NCBI GenBank assembly: GCA_947568835.1
Contig: OX387604.1
Span: forward strand, 17,823,076-17,887,075
DNA: 64,000 bases
Source: Protonemura montana
Taxonomy: Eukaryota; Arthropoda; Insecta; Plecoptera; Nemouridae
Direction: 5' to 3'
The notes beneath the pieces are model-generated. The model had not been told where the DNA came from, made no database searches, and saw nothing but the letters and a program-made list of their open reading frames with translations. Shown in pieces: positions 37,925 to 49,122 of this stretch. The translations under genes and the position numbers were made by a program. Numbering within the stretch: the first letter of the stretch is position 1; each line of letters begins with the position of its first letter.

Positions 37925-40900
37925 AACATACCTGCCATGAGTAATTGCAGTCCTTGAAGCAGGAATAAGGTTCCCAGCTTCCCTGAATTTTGAGACAAAA
38001 ATCGTTAAAAACCCGTAAGGATGGCACTTAACAAAAATTTGCAACTGCATAATCGGAAATAGAATGAACCATTTCCGGTCCACAATAGATTTACAGAATT
38101 ACAGTCGAAAATAATATTTTTATTTGGAAAAACCAACTGAAAGTAACAGTGACATTTATTTTCGAAAAATATGCAATAACGACCTTATTAGGTACATTTT
38201 AAAACCTCTAAAGTATGATAACGGGGAAAGCAGTCGCCAATATTTGTATTTTAACTATAATGAAAAAAATCAAATGGTACTCGACGTAGGATAGCAAAAG
38301 GGTGCCTTGGGGGCACCCTAAGGGGCCTTGGCAAAGGGGGCCTTGGGTGATAATAGGGTGATAATAGGGTGATTCCATGTAATTCAACCAATTTTTTTTG
38401 GAAAATTGACCGTCACCTCTCAGAAATCAACCAAATTTGATAGGATGATGACCACATCATTTCTCTTGTTGACTTATTTTTTTGTTTGCCTCTGAGCCAA
38501 ATGGTTCGCCGGGTACGGCCCCGAAACGGCGAGACGGCACTGAATTTTCGGGTACACGCGTCTTTTTTCTTTCTCAAGTTGCGTCGGCTGTAGATAAGAT
38601 AGATTTATGAAAAAAAATTCTATAAAAGGTATTGAAATTTTGTTTCATAAACCATAAATTTTATTTTAAAAAAATTAAAAAATCCCCCCCTTCCTCCTTT
38701 CTATTTTTTCTACCCATTTTATCTTTCAAAGTACTATTTTTGTTTTATTGAAAAAATTCTATTCGATAGCTATAAGTACGAAATCCATTTTCTGAAAGTT
38801 TCAGAGTGGGACAGCGAGGGAATTTTGAGATTAAAATTAAAAAGTATTGCCGTGTGTAAAAAATCGCATGTTTTACATGTGTTTACGCGTACATGGAATA
38901 GTTCACACAAAATCAACACATCGTCAAACCTGACCAACTTTTATGTGAAATAAAAGTATGCTTACGCATAAAGTAGGCTTAGAATTAGGCTTTTCCTAAT
39001 TTTTTCAAAATTTTGTCCCGCACCGTTCATGCGAAGTAGCAGTCCAAACTTTAGCACTTTTCAGTGTTTTGGTTCGCCTTCCACGAAGTTTGGGCTTCTA
39101 GCTAACGACCCGTTAAAGATAACGAAAAAATAAAAACATCGATAGAAAGCTGAGAAAATTTAGAAAAGGTCAAATTGAAAAAAAACTTAAAAATATAAAA
39201 ACTACCCTTAATGTACAAACATCCCCTAAATTGAGAAGAAAAAAGATTTACCCTACTTTTAACTTGAAGAAAATTTAACGAAACATCACCAAAGAATTGG
39301 TCAAGCTTCTCTGAAAGTTTCGTGATGGAACTCGCTTAAGTTTTTCAGATATTTTTTTATCACGATTTCTGAATCGAATCGGAATGTCACAATTTTACAA
39401 GATTTGCTAATTTACCTGCCACACATATTTAATCGAGAAAAAAATTTTATCTCAGAAACTGGCGCGTTAGTCGTCACAAAACTTTCAGATCAGCTTGGCC
39501 AGTTTTTTGGTGAGGTTTTCTTAAAATTTCGTTCAGTTAAAAGTAGGGTAATTTGTTTTTATTCTTAAATTAGGGGATGTTTGAACATTAAGGGTAGTTT
39601 TCATATTTTTAAGTTTTTTTTTAAGTTTATCCTTTTTTAAATTTTCTCAGCTATCTATCAGTGTTTTTTTTTTTTCGTTATCTTAAACATGTCGTCAGCT
39701 AGAAGCCCAAACGTCGTGGAAGGCGAACCAAAACACTGAAAAGTGCTAAAGTTCGGACTACTACTGCGCATGAACGGTGCGGGACAAAATTTTGAAAAAA
39801 TTAGTCAAAATGCCAACTCTAAACCTGCTTTAAGCGTAAGCATACTTTTGTTTCACATAAAAGTTGGTCAGATTTAATGATGTGTTGATTTTGTGTGAAC
39901 TTTCCCATATACGCGTAAACACATGTAAAAACATGCGATTTTTTACACACGAAGATACTTTTTAATTTTTATCTCAAAATTCCCTCGCTGTCCCACTCTG
40001 AAACTTTCAGAAAATATGGTTTATACTTATAGCAATCAAATAGAATTTTTTATAGAAAAATGAAAATAGTACTTTGAAAGATAAGAGGGATAGAAAAAAT
40101 AAAAAGGGGGAAGGGGGTATATATATATTTTTTTTAAACAAAATTTATGTTTTATGAAATGAAATTTCAATACCTTTCATAGAATTTTTTTTCATTAATC
40201 TATCTTATCTACAGCCGACGCAATTTGAGATAGAAAATTGACGCGTGTACCCAAAAATTCAGTGCCCTCCCGCCGTTTCGGGGCCGTACCGGGCGAACCA
40301 TTCGGCTCAGAAGCAAACAAAAAATAAGTCAACAAAAGAAATTATGTGGTCATTATCCTTCCAAGATGGGTCGATTTCTGAGAGGTGACGGTTTTTTGGT
40401 CGGTTGATTTGACATGGAATGACCCAATAATGGAACCTTTGAATAGGATGTTGGTTTGAACGTTAATAGGAAGGTGAATACGTCAGAGCATATAGTCGAG
40501 CGCATGTCGCTGCCTCTCGAACATTTGAGCGCCGTCTCGGGCAAAGTGGTGTTTGAGGAACAGGCACTTCATGTGATGCCTCTCACCAATTTTCCTGATG
40601 AAAACATCAACGAAGCCTCTGGAATGTTGATAGAGAGCCACAATCAACACTTTCAAGATCAGAGAATGCTTGCACAGGTGAGAATGTCTAGAAACAAACA
40701 ATACAATAAATCAAAACTATTACGTATGCATGAGATCTGTGTGCCCTGTCATTTAGATTGACAGTCAATTTTCCTGTAAATTCTCTCTGTACATTTTTTG
40801 CAGTTTAGCCCCTCTCAAAAAACCTTAAAGATCTGGTAATCAATGGTACTTTAGATTAAGAATAATTGTCATGTCATGAACACAGTCTCCTCATGTAAGT

Positions 40901-41816
40901 GATTTCTTGGTATGGTTATAGATAATTGATACAGGGTAGTTTCATAAAAATTGTTTTGATATCAATTTTCATACGGTATGGATCTCCTCGCATTTAGGGG
41001 TCAACTTCATCGGCAGCTGTTTAGAGCAATTTTCGTTCAATCAAATAAGTGTGTTTTAAAAATAAATCCAGTTACTCCACAAAGTAATGTTCTGCTGTAC
41101 CTTTTGACCAAAACTAACCTTGTTACCAACATGTTCATTATGAACGAAGGATCACAAAAGCTGAGCAAACGATTACTAAATTTTGATTTTACGCTACATA
41201 CTTTGGAATAACTAGGGGGGAGGGGTGTGGGGTGGGCGTTAGTCTTATTGAGTCCGCGTATTAAGTGGCTTACTTTCGATTTATCATTCCAGGCAAAACT
41301 TTCCCAAGACAGGTAGATTTGCTCCAAAACCCTGAATTCTAACTTTTCTTGGGAGCTGCGCTCAGCTGGAGTATCTATCTTTGGGTGTGTATGTGTGTGT
41401 GTGGGGGGGGGGGGGGGGGGGGAATTAATATTGTTCACCCACGAAAAATCAGTCATCCGACCGTGCGTGTTGACACATTTATTACTAGAACTAGCTTAAA
41501 AAAAGTAGAGAAAAAACTGTGAGAACAGTGTCCCAGGCCTCTTCTTTCTGCATCCATCCGTGGTAGAAATCAGAAATCCCCAAATATTCAGCCAGATGTG
41601 CGTGTGTGTGTGTTTTTTTGAAACCGTGTAAATTTAATTTAGGCACTAGCCAAGAATGATTTTGTTTAGAGGCAGCAAGTGCGCGAGATCCCAGTAACTA
41701 CAGTCACCTATGAGTGGAACAACCGGAGAAAAGTGTTCTTTGTGTACGGATTCGAGAAGAAAGTACATGCACCAAACTACCCACAAACCTGTTGTTGCGG
41801 CTGCACATTGCTTTAA
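33464..41816 (+). CDS. SSUH2: SSUH2-like protein with DnaJ-type cysteine-rich repeats
   Basis: Confident exons are 35249-35344, 35420-35637, 35873-36121, 36523-36734, 40470-40677 and 41670-41816, with all phases matching. Landmarks are LSELEARNALAAFVDDHCCYG, then YELQTFTERR..W, LPWDIELFP and a run of CxxC pairs (CHRC, CNHC, CLSC, CFHC, CSKC, CAAC). These alternate with short Gly-containing segments like the zinc-binding DnaJ cysteine-rich region. The C-terminus is REIPVTTVTYEW..VYGFEKKVHAPNYPQTCCCGC, typical of SSUH2 proteins. Family function is poorly defined; human SSUH2 has been linked to tooth development. The first exon is uncertain: 33464-33590 (ATG at 33464, 33494 or 33554) ends in a phase-1 GTAACT donor that joins correctly to 35249, giving 388-418 residues, but another upstream exon could be used. 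The intron before 40470 is 3.7 kb and holds a large inverted repeat. Confidence 0.85.
37884..37923. repeat. Poly-C tract, 40 nt
   Basis: Uninterrupted run of 40 C in the SSUH2-like intron, the longest such run in the window. Its length may be distorted by sequencing. Confidence 0.95.
38361..40431. repeat. Giant inverted repeat (foldback), 2.07 kb, arms about 1 kb
   Basis: The sequence from about 38361 reads as the reverse complement of the sequence running back from about 40431, meeting near 39396. Matched strings include CCGTCACCTCTCAGAAATC (38410) with its complement near 40375-40393, TACGGCCCCGAAACGGCG near 38514 with its complement near 40272, and ACACATGTAAA-type strings near 38875 and 39920. 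TTGGTTCGCCTTCCACGAAG (39069) likewise matches its complement near 39712. The arms differ by scattered substitutions and small indels, leaving a spacer of roughly 70 bp. No ORF of note lies inside. It could be a foldback transposon or a duplicated, inverted segment. Confidence 0.9.
41403..41422. repeat. Poly-G tract, 20 nt
   Basis: Run of 20 G after a short GTGTGT stretch, in the last intron of the SSUH2-like gene. Confidence 0.95.
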
Positions 41817-41819
41817 TTG

Positions 41820-41825
41820 AATAAA
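41820..41825 (+). terminator. Candidate polyadenylation signal of the SSUH2-like gene
   Basis: AATAAA begins 4 bases after the TAA stop (41814-41816) and is followed by further overlapping AATAAAA strings. A very short 3' UTR would result if the first one is used. Confidence 0.45.
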
Positions 41826-42040
41826 AATAAAAATAAAATACTTTCTTTCCTGATGATGCAGTCAATTATGATATTATAATCAACATTAATCAACATGAAC
41901 GAGATTTTTAGTTTAAATAATTTAAATTTGAATCACATATGTCTATAGAAAGGGATTTTAGAGCAGCAATTTGGGGTTCAGTGAAAGAAGCACGCATTTT
42001 GCACCATTGGTTCCGAAAATAAATCTAAGTCTATTGACAC

Positions 42041-43162
42041 CCGGGGTGGAAAAAATCACTTTACCCCTTTAAGGTTGTCGGGTAAAAAAATTACGGGGCG
42101 GCAAACGTGAATCCTCAATAGATCACAAACTAAAAGAGCTAGAACACAACATAAAAAAGTATAAAAAAAATATCGCGCTAGCACTGATTATTATTTGTTG
42201 AAAGAGGCCGTATATCAGAAGTGAATTGCTATTCTCCTGGTGGACCCCCCCCCCCCCCCCCCCCACCCACCGTCTACAGCATGCCAGCTCCCCATGGACG
42301 GCCCCAAACGACCCTATCCTAACTAGTCGTAGCGTGGTGGGCAGCCTAGATGCAGGTGGGTTGAATTACACTTAATCAAATATTATTTAATAGAAAATCT
42401 GTGCTTCAGAAAATGTAAATACAATGTTTTTAAAACATATCGTCTCCTTTGCCCAAATAACGGATGCTTCCTTTCGTCTGTAAAACGAGTTACCTAATAT
42501 TTCATGATATTTCACTCTCTTCTAGTATTTAATTAAAAAAAAAAAACGGGTTAACTTTAAAAACTTGCATAAATAAGACGAAAATGCGAGTTTTTGGTGT
42601 ATTTGGACTCACCTGGCTAGAATAAGGGATGTAATTCCGTGGTTCAACGAATGGTTTGTGCAGTTTTATTATTTTAAAAGACAGTTTAGGTTATTCTCAT
42701 AATCATTTTTGACAAACACCTAAAGCTAGAAAAGGAAAAAAAAACATTTTTTTTTAAGTTTTGACAACTCTGGACAAAATTTGGTGTTATTTTGGTGTAT
42801 CAATAATTTTGCTAAGATTCATACGGTTTTTTTTCCTAGGTTGTTTGTATTTATTTTAACACACACATTTTGCCTCATTGTTTAGCCCGATGACTTGATT
42901 ATGCAAATATTGGGAGGTAACGGAAAGCAAAAAGGTTTAACTTGGTTTTTATTAACATCATGATTTCAAACAAGCGTGCTCAGAAGTTGGCATTATATAA
43001 AGTAAATGGAAAAAAAGCAAATCTGAATTTTGGACAACACCAAACCATAATATCACAGTGATTTTTTGTGGAAAACGCATTCTTTTTACACATGTCCTAG
43101 CTCTTTTAGTTTGTGTTTTATTGAGTACTCGAGTTGGCCACCCCAAATTTTTCCACCCCCGG
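42041..43162. mobile_element. Non-autonomous DNA transposon with inverted ends, 1.1 kb
   Basis: The outer ends CCGGGGTGGAAAAA (42041) and TTTTTCCACCCCCGG (43148-43162) are inverted copies. A second inner pair, around CAAACTAAAAGAGCTAG (42126-42142) and its complement at 43097-43113, is also inverted and equally spaced from the ends, so the terminal repeats span roughly 70-100 bp. No transposase frame is visible. A poly-C run at 42245-42264 is inside. The superfamily cannot be assigned from these ends. Confidence 0.68.
42245..42264. repeat. Poly-C tract, 20 nt
   Basis: Run of 20 C inside the 1.1-kb inverted-end element. Confidence 0.95.
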
Positions 43163-44016
43163 TATCCCCAAACGATTGAAGCAATTTTTGGCCTTCGGGT
43201 CTGATATGTTTTAGATAGTTTTTCCAAACAGATGGCGCACAATCCGTGCTTTTATCAGTTAATTATTTTTCCCCAATTTTGCCATTTTTTAAGCTTAAAA
43301 TCTCTTTTACTAAGTGTGTTAATATTTTAAGCTTGATCAATTGTTGTATGTTTGATACAAACTGATATTCCTTAGCTAAGTGAATTATACTGGATAATAG
43401 GGCACTCAACTACACCACCTACTTGTCTTCTAAAATCTCAAACACAATATTTGTTTTAATGTGTTCACCAGAAACTGTTAGATTTGCACTCACTTATATT
43501 AAAATGTATTCTTACCACGAACCTGTGCCACTCATGCATTTTTAATTTGAAGTAATTTTGTTCTGTAATAATTTCATTATCTCAATCGCAGCCTACAAAA
43601 TGCCTGCCTGTGCCAACGACTCAACAGCGGCTGCTTAGGTTCTTAAAATCAGAAACTACACCAAATGGCAATTCGATAAATTCTTACTTTGTCACATTTT
43701 TGTTTTTTATTATTCCCGAGCTCAAATTCTATCATTTAAGGTAAGCAATAGAAAATTAAATAAAGCGTAATTATTATATTTTGAAATGGCTAATACGTAA
43801 ATTGGAATGACAGCAAACTGTGAGAGGATCTATCGAAGCACTTGCACCAGGAAATGGTGGGTGCCGTCAATTGGTCAATTGAGTCGAAGTAGACGAAGTA
43901 GACGTATCTGCAACTGAAACGAGTAATAAATCGTAATCCAATTGGAAGTTGCCATGCTGGTTTCTGAGGATCTTTTTCGGGGTTTTGAGTGGCACATCGT
44001 AATGTCACAATATTTC
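43163..44016. other. Intergenic stretch, no gene recognised
   Basis: AT-rich DNA between the 1.1-kb element and the 3' end of the minus-strand DUF4789-like gene. The minus-strand open frame at 43790-44008 lacks a fitting splice phase and is not called. Confidence 0.45.
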
Positions 44017-44022
44017 TTTATT
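44017..44022 (-). terminator. Candidate polyadenylation signal of the DUF4789-like gene
   Basis: AATAAA on the minus strand, about 190 bases after the TAA stop at 44216-44214. Confidence 0.4.
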
Positions 44023-44213
44023 TTCAGTCAAAAAATGGATTGATTTTGGATGGAAGTAACAAAAGCAACTGCAGTAGTTCTCTTTCACTCTCTGTTAGCA
44101 AATCAAAGTTCTAGAAGAATTTTTCCTCTACTTGAAATATGATCTATTGGATAACAATTGCAGTGATTACAGAGTACGTTCCATTCTGCTTGCAGGACTC
44201 ATCCAAATTTGGA

Positions 44214-47200
44214 TTAAAACTTAATTTTCTTCTTACGTTTTTGAATCGCATGTTCCATTTCCCAAATTAAGGATTCTTCCAATTGCATCAATTTGCGTAA
44301 TGGAAAATTCGTAATTGCCAGCTGATTTGACGTCCCGCAGTCTGGCAAGTAAGTAAGATGGGATACCTGGAACCAAGGTCAATACCGATCTGGAGTCTGG
44401 GCTGTTTTTAAATGCCAGTAGTTACTGAAACTATGTGGCCTGGGTCAGTTATCGGTATACATACGCTTAAGCTTTAAGCTTTGAAATTCCTGCAAAACAT
44501 TATTTCCAAAACAAGCCATTTGAATAACATTCTTAACTAAATAATGCATTGATTGTAAATAATAAATGATTGCCTAAATCTGATAGAAAATGTAACATTT
44601 TGAATATGTGCGTATGTGTCGAAGGAAAGTAGATCCCTCCCTCCGCCCCTTCTCAAGTTTTACCTGGAAATTAGTTTCGTTGCATGGTCCCTTTGAATTG
44701 AGCTCGTGGCATTGTTTGGTTTCGTTGTAAATCGCATAATTAGTCCACGTGTTCCTCTCACTAAAACACATTACCAATCATCAAGGTGGCTGCATATGCA
44801 GTTTTAGTATTCGTTCATTGAACTGATTTGTCATTATCCCTTGTGAAACGGTAACTTGGCAATGTTAACTTTGTAAGCAAAACAAAAATCAGTGATCAAA
44901 GAGCCCCAGTGATAAAACAGCTCTCATTTTCAGCTTAGTGTGTACACAATGTAACATGTATGTATGCCATCTTTGAGTAACATGTATGACTTACTACTTG
45001 GCACAGGGGTCCGGATGACACACAGCGACGTAGCTCTTGCCATTGACGTGCTGGGCTTTTATCACCTGCCCCACTGGACAGGGCCCTTTTGTGTAAAGCT
45101 CATAGCACTCACTTGCCTCTACCGTCAAGTTCATAGGTAGATGTACTGGAGACTTTTTGCATTCGCAAATCCCGTCCCCGAACAAATCGTTTCCTACCTC
45201 TGTACCTGTAACGTAATCTTACTATAACTTCTTCGAAAAATGAAATCAGGAATGGCACATCGTAATTTAAGAGGGATCTCAATCCCAAGGGGTTTCAAGG
45301 TCATGATAAAATTCACCACCTGCACAAATATAATCCACCAAAATTGTTCGGATTTCAAAATAAATAAGAAAACATTAGAAGCCGGAAGACTGTTTCTTGG
45401 CCGAAAATTAAACTTCATTGTGATGGCATAAAAATAAACAAGCTACTGATTTTTTAAAATACCGTCAATAAGCCCCAAGCAGCGGCTTGTACAACGAATG
45501 CCCTCTGTGTTACTGAAACAAGGTTTGGTTCCCGGCCAGTGCTCACTCTCACTGTGCACATTTATTTTTTAGACACTTTTGAACAAGTTTAGATTTGCCC
45601 TTTTTGATACGTTAGAGTATCACGCCCCAAAATACAGGCTGTCTCTTTCTAGCTTAATATCAAAATGACTCATGTTATCGCCTGGAGTGAAAACAACCAG
45701 GTGCAGCGCTGTTGGCAGCCCTGCTGGCAGCGCTGCCAGCCGTCGCCGAAAAAAAAGTAATTTCTTTCTTAGGATGAAATCTCATTTAAATTGCAAGCGC
45801 TTGCAATGCGCGGGGTATTTTATTATTAACAACACTATAACCGTCTCAAAAATTGATGCCCAAACGCGGACTCGAACCCCGATCTCCACCTTCCGCGGGT
45901 ATATAGACGTGATATAGCGTCACTAGAATCAGAGTGACTGTGAGCATTCACAGCCTCATGGTTCTACTCCTTGGGGAACTGTCATTCTCATCAAATACAC
46001 TAAAATCGTCTCAAAAAGCCAGTGTCCAGATAGCTCAATGGTTGAGAGCAACACCCGCGAAAGGTGGAGATCGGGGTTCGATTCCGCGTTTGGGCATCAA
46101 TTTTTGAGACGGTTATAGTGTTGTTAATAATACAATTTCATTCTTCTATATTTACTTACTATGGCTTCGCAACGCAATTTGAGTTGCTTTATAGATGAGC
46201 ATATTTTAATTTTGTTCTTTATACATGTATTTTTCTTTGAAAAGGGGTACCCCGCATGCTTCTTTCGGTATTTTCTGTTTGTTGGATTTTCGTTCCAATT
46301 TGTAAAAAAACGTTGCCTTGGAGATTGTCTTGGAAATACAAAAAGTTTGCACAACATCTAAAGACTTTCATTGTCATGAAAACTTTGTCTGCGAATTTTA
46401 ACAACAATTTGTCTGTACCTTATAAATTCAGTTAAGTAAATTTTGAAAACGGGAAAATGTTCGTAAATTTCAAATAGCTACAAAACTATTTAACCGATAT
46501 CCCTGAAAAAAAACGCAGTGGGTCTAAGTTGCACGAAAATGTGCTCTGCAAATTTGGTTCAGATCGGAGCAAGCGTCAGATCGGAATATGTGAAATTGAA
46601 GATTTCGCTTCGCTTAGTCAATTAAGGGACTATCTGGTGGGAGAACACTTAAATTGCGTCGGTGTACGGCTTTTAGTTTGTCATTATGTCGGCCAAGATG
46701 TGTGACTGGTAATCGTACCCACCTTTCGGACATGTAATTTTTGTCATCTTCCGACAAGACTGGCTAGCGGGCCAGTACATTTCTATGTTTTTTTGGCAGG
46801 GTCTGTTCTTGCACTTCGGTTCCAATCGGTCATCACTGTTAATTCTCTCCGAGTCGAGCACCAACCACTGGTTCAGATCTGGGTTACATGCCGCTCTATC
46901 GGGCAGTTCATAGCAATTGTTTTTAGCGCCCCAGTACACCTGTAAGTTGTCACCTCAGAATTACTAGGCCGGTCGAGTAACGTGATTACGTGCGAGTAAA
47001 ATGACTAACGAGACTGAATTGAACTTTTTGAACGCCATCTCATCCTCCTCAGACAGTCACAGAATAGGGAGTCTGCTTATTAAGGCGTAATCGAACGCGA
47101 GTAACCTTTCGTTGTTTGAAACAAGCAATCATCGGTTCGGTGAATTGAACTCCGACGTGTGATAGATCGCCTTCCGTAAGGACTAATCTGGGCAGGCATG

Positions 47201-47234
47201 TTGCCGCCAGAAGCACTCCAAGCAAGATGGTCAT
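44214..47234 (-). CDS. Secreted cysteine-rich protein with three DUF4789-like repeats
   Basis: Five minus-strand exons join with consistent phases: 47234-47106, 46939-46723, 45205-44995, 44760-44664 and 44366-44214, giving 268 residues. The start ATG opens a signal peptide (TILLGVLLAATCLPRLVL). Three repeats follow the pattern aromatic..C(Y/H)EL...(G/A)PC: NNCYELPDRAAC with NQWLVLD, ASECYELYTKGPCPVGQ, and KQCHELNSKGPCNETNF. Between them are CP-K-G and GDGICECKK segments. This matches what I know of DUF4789, a secreted arthropod family of unknown function. The last exon encodes a short tail ending in a basic KRKKKIK stretch, which is unusual for a secreted protein. Its splice phase fits, but I rely on phase and acceptor quality alone there. 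The donor after exon 1 (GTTACT) is weak. Intron 2 holds a tRNA-like repeat. Confidence 0.72.
45821..46131. mobile_element. tRNA-like SINE/MITE composite, copy 1, with inverted ends
   Basis: The ends are inverted repeats of about 50 bp or more, starting TATTATTAACAACACTATAA at 45821 and ending with its complement near 46131. A tRNA-like unit at 46022-46096 has an A box TAGCTCAATGG (46031-46041) and a B box GGTTCGATTCC (46075-46085). The left end carries the 3' half of the same unit inverted, with B box complement GGACTCGAACC at 45868-45878. The anticodon loop lacks U33, so it is not a working tRNA gene. It lies in an intron of the DUF4789-like gene. Confidence 0.75.
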
Positions 47235-47756
47235 GTTGTTGCCGATCTGGCGTCGGTGGTGACCTGAGGAAAATTAACTGACTTAGAGAAGGGTTAGAGC
47301 TTGCAGCAAAGTATCTCATTCAATACTTGTGATAATCGCCTCTTGTGTAATGATTGGTCGCGTAATACATTTCTCAATAAATTTATATATATAAATATGA
47401 GATCACGGGATATCGCAATTCCATTTTTGCAATTCCATTTCAAGGAAAATGTGAATTCCCCTCCGCAGTCTCCTGATCTCAGGAAAATACAGCCCTGGAT
47501 TATAGGCAAGCCAGGCTTGCCTGGCAGTAAAATCTGACCAGTGAGTAAAAATAATTGTAAGAAACTAGGAAATCATATACAGTTGTTAAAAATTGTCTAC
47601 GAATCTTGTTAACTCTGGCCACACAAAACACACGCACACATACCTACACAAACCGACACACACTTAACAGTTCTAGGGCTAGTGAATTGAAGATTTCGTT
47701 CCGCTCGATACAATTGTAAACTCGGCTTTACTGGTAATTTAAGAACTATGCCAGAA

Positions 47757-47898
47757 GAACTAACTACCTGCCAACTTGGTGCTTCGATGCACTCTAAGTC
47801 AAAAGAACTAACTACCCACCAACTTGGTGCTACAATGCACACTAAGACAGAAGAACTGAATACCGGCCAACCTAGTGATTCGATGTACAATGCAATTG
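47757..47898. repeat. Minisatellite, three 48-bp units
   Basis: Units begin at GAACTAACTACC (47757), GAACTAACTACC (47805) and GAACTGAATACC (47853). Each contains a CCAAC(T/C)(T/A)(G/A)GTG string and a CGATG or CAATG string. The period of 48 is a multiple of three, which keeps a minus-strand frame open, but no protein family is evident. Confidence 0.8.
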
Positions 47899-48159
47899 CA
47901 AGGCTAATAAGTCTCACAACCTCTTGAGCAATTAGCATTTTTAGTGGTGACTTATAGGTGATAATATTTCTTCACAGAATCAGGAACTGATTGCGGTCGT
48001 AATTTCTGAATGCAACGTTGTTTTGATCGATTTGCGGTATGTCGACGGTGTAGGACAAGGTTGTTTTTTTGCAATTTTTCTTGAGTTTAACACTTAATGC
48101 TCTAGTAGGGGTCACAAGGCGATTGGCCAGTTACGGACATTGATTATGCCAGCTGTTGC

Positions 48160-48519
48160 TTGCATAATCGGAATAAAGCTGTCGGAATAAAGGGCATCCG
48201 ATCAATAAATAAAGCAATTGTTATCAGCTGTAACAATGCTGCTTTCAAAGCGAAGATGCAGCTACCTAAAATATGCCTGATAACTACAAGGTACTTTCCC
48301 CGGAAAGAAAAATATGGAATCCGATATAATATGAACATCCACAAAAACGATGTAGATGTTGATGACGGTAAACTCATAATGGAAATCATAGAGCAAAATA
48401 AGTTGAACGAAAACAATGAAAATGTATCAGTAAAGAAGGCGATTATTTTGATTTTTCTGACAACAAGAAATTCAACGAAAAGGTTAAAAATCCTGGAAGT
48501 AGACCCAAAATCAAGATAA
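48160..48519 (+). other. Unassigned plus-strand ORF, possible retroelement ORF1 remnant
   Basis: An open frame of 119 codons beginning MHNRNKAVGIKGIRS, with a SINKAIVISCNN segment vaguely like the RNA-binding part of non-LTR ORF1 proteins and a DVDVDDGK acidic patch. A clear reverse-transcriptase remnant follows on the same strand at 48785-49122, which is compatible with a broken element. No domain can be claimed; chance is possible. Confidence 0.3.
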
Positions 48520-48784
48520 AGACTAAGAAACGAAGGAAGATTTTATCTGAAATGGAATGATGGATAAGTAGTAGACTATATACAAATTAAAAGATGTATG
48601 AACTGTGCTGGTTATGGTGCTGGTGTGTAACTGGTGCTGCAATAGGATTTAGAAAACGTAAAATTGTAATCCTTCGTATTTTTCGATCTCCGTCTGGTTT
48701 CATGAAGACTCCTCACGATCTATCATTATTATTGGTGATTTCATCATCAATTGAGTCTCTCATATACTCAACATAAATTCAAAC

Positions 48785-49122
48785 ATATTTGAGAATTGAG
48801 GCTCTATTGAGCTACGTCATAATATTTTGGGGTAATGGTTCGAGCGCCAAAAATATTTTCGTTGCCGAGCTTGTATATTTTGAAACTTTTAACTATTATA
48901 AAGCTGAACGCTACTTTTTTTTCAACAAGTAGTCACAATCATCATACGCTGAGCAGGGGTGGCTTTGAGGTTCAAAGAGATTCCATGGCCTTAACTCAAA
49001 ATAAACTTAATAATTTAAAGTCATCCAGCATCAGCACCTTTAAATCCACACTCAAATCCTTTCTCATCGAAGGTGAATTTTATTCTTGTGCTGAATTCAA
49101 GTCGGCCCTCATTCAACTATAA
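48785..49122 (+). mobile_element. Non-LTR reverse-transcriptase C-terminal remnant
   Basis: One frame reads LSYVIIFWGNGSSAKNIFV (about 48808-48865), matching the LSYGIIFWGNS..SK.IF motif. A second frame (from about 48920) ends with STFKSTLKSFLIEGEFYS, matching the usual C-terminal FK..LK..LL...FYS of CR1/Rex-type elements. The frame break and missing middle show deletion and decay. Confidence 0.75.

Noticed and set aside
37824..38083. Frames with polyglycine
   Set aside because: They are caused by the 40-nt C run read on the other strand.
43790..44008. Minus-strand frame with CKCF as a further DUF4789 exon
   Set aside because: In the phase-0 frame required after 44664 it meets a stop early, while the exon at 44366-44214 fits phase and acceptor.
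46022..46096. Functional tRNA gene
   Set aside because: A and B boxes are good, but the anticodon loop lacks U33, the acceptor stem is imperfect, and the unit is part of a repeated element.
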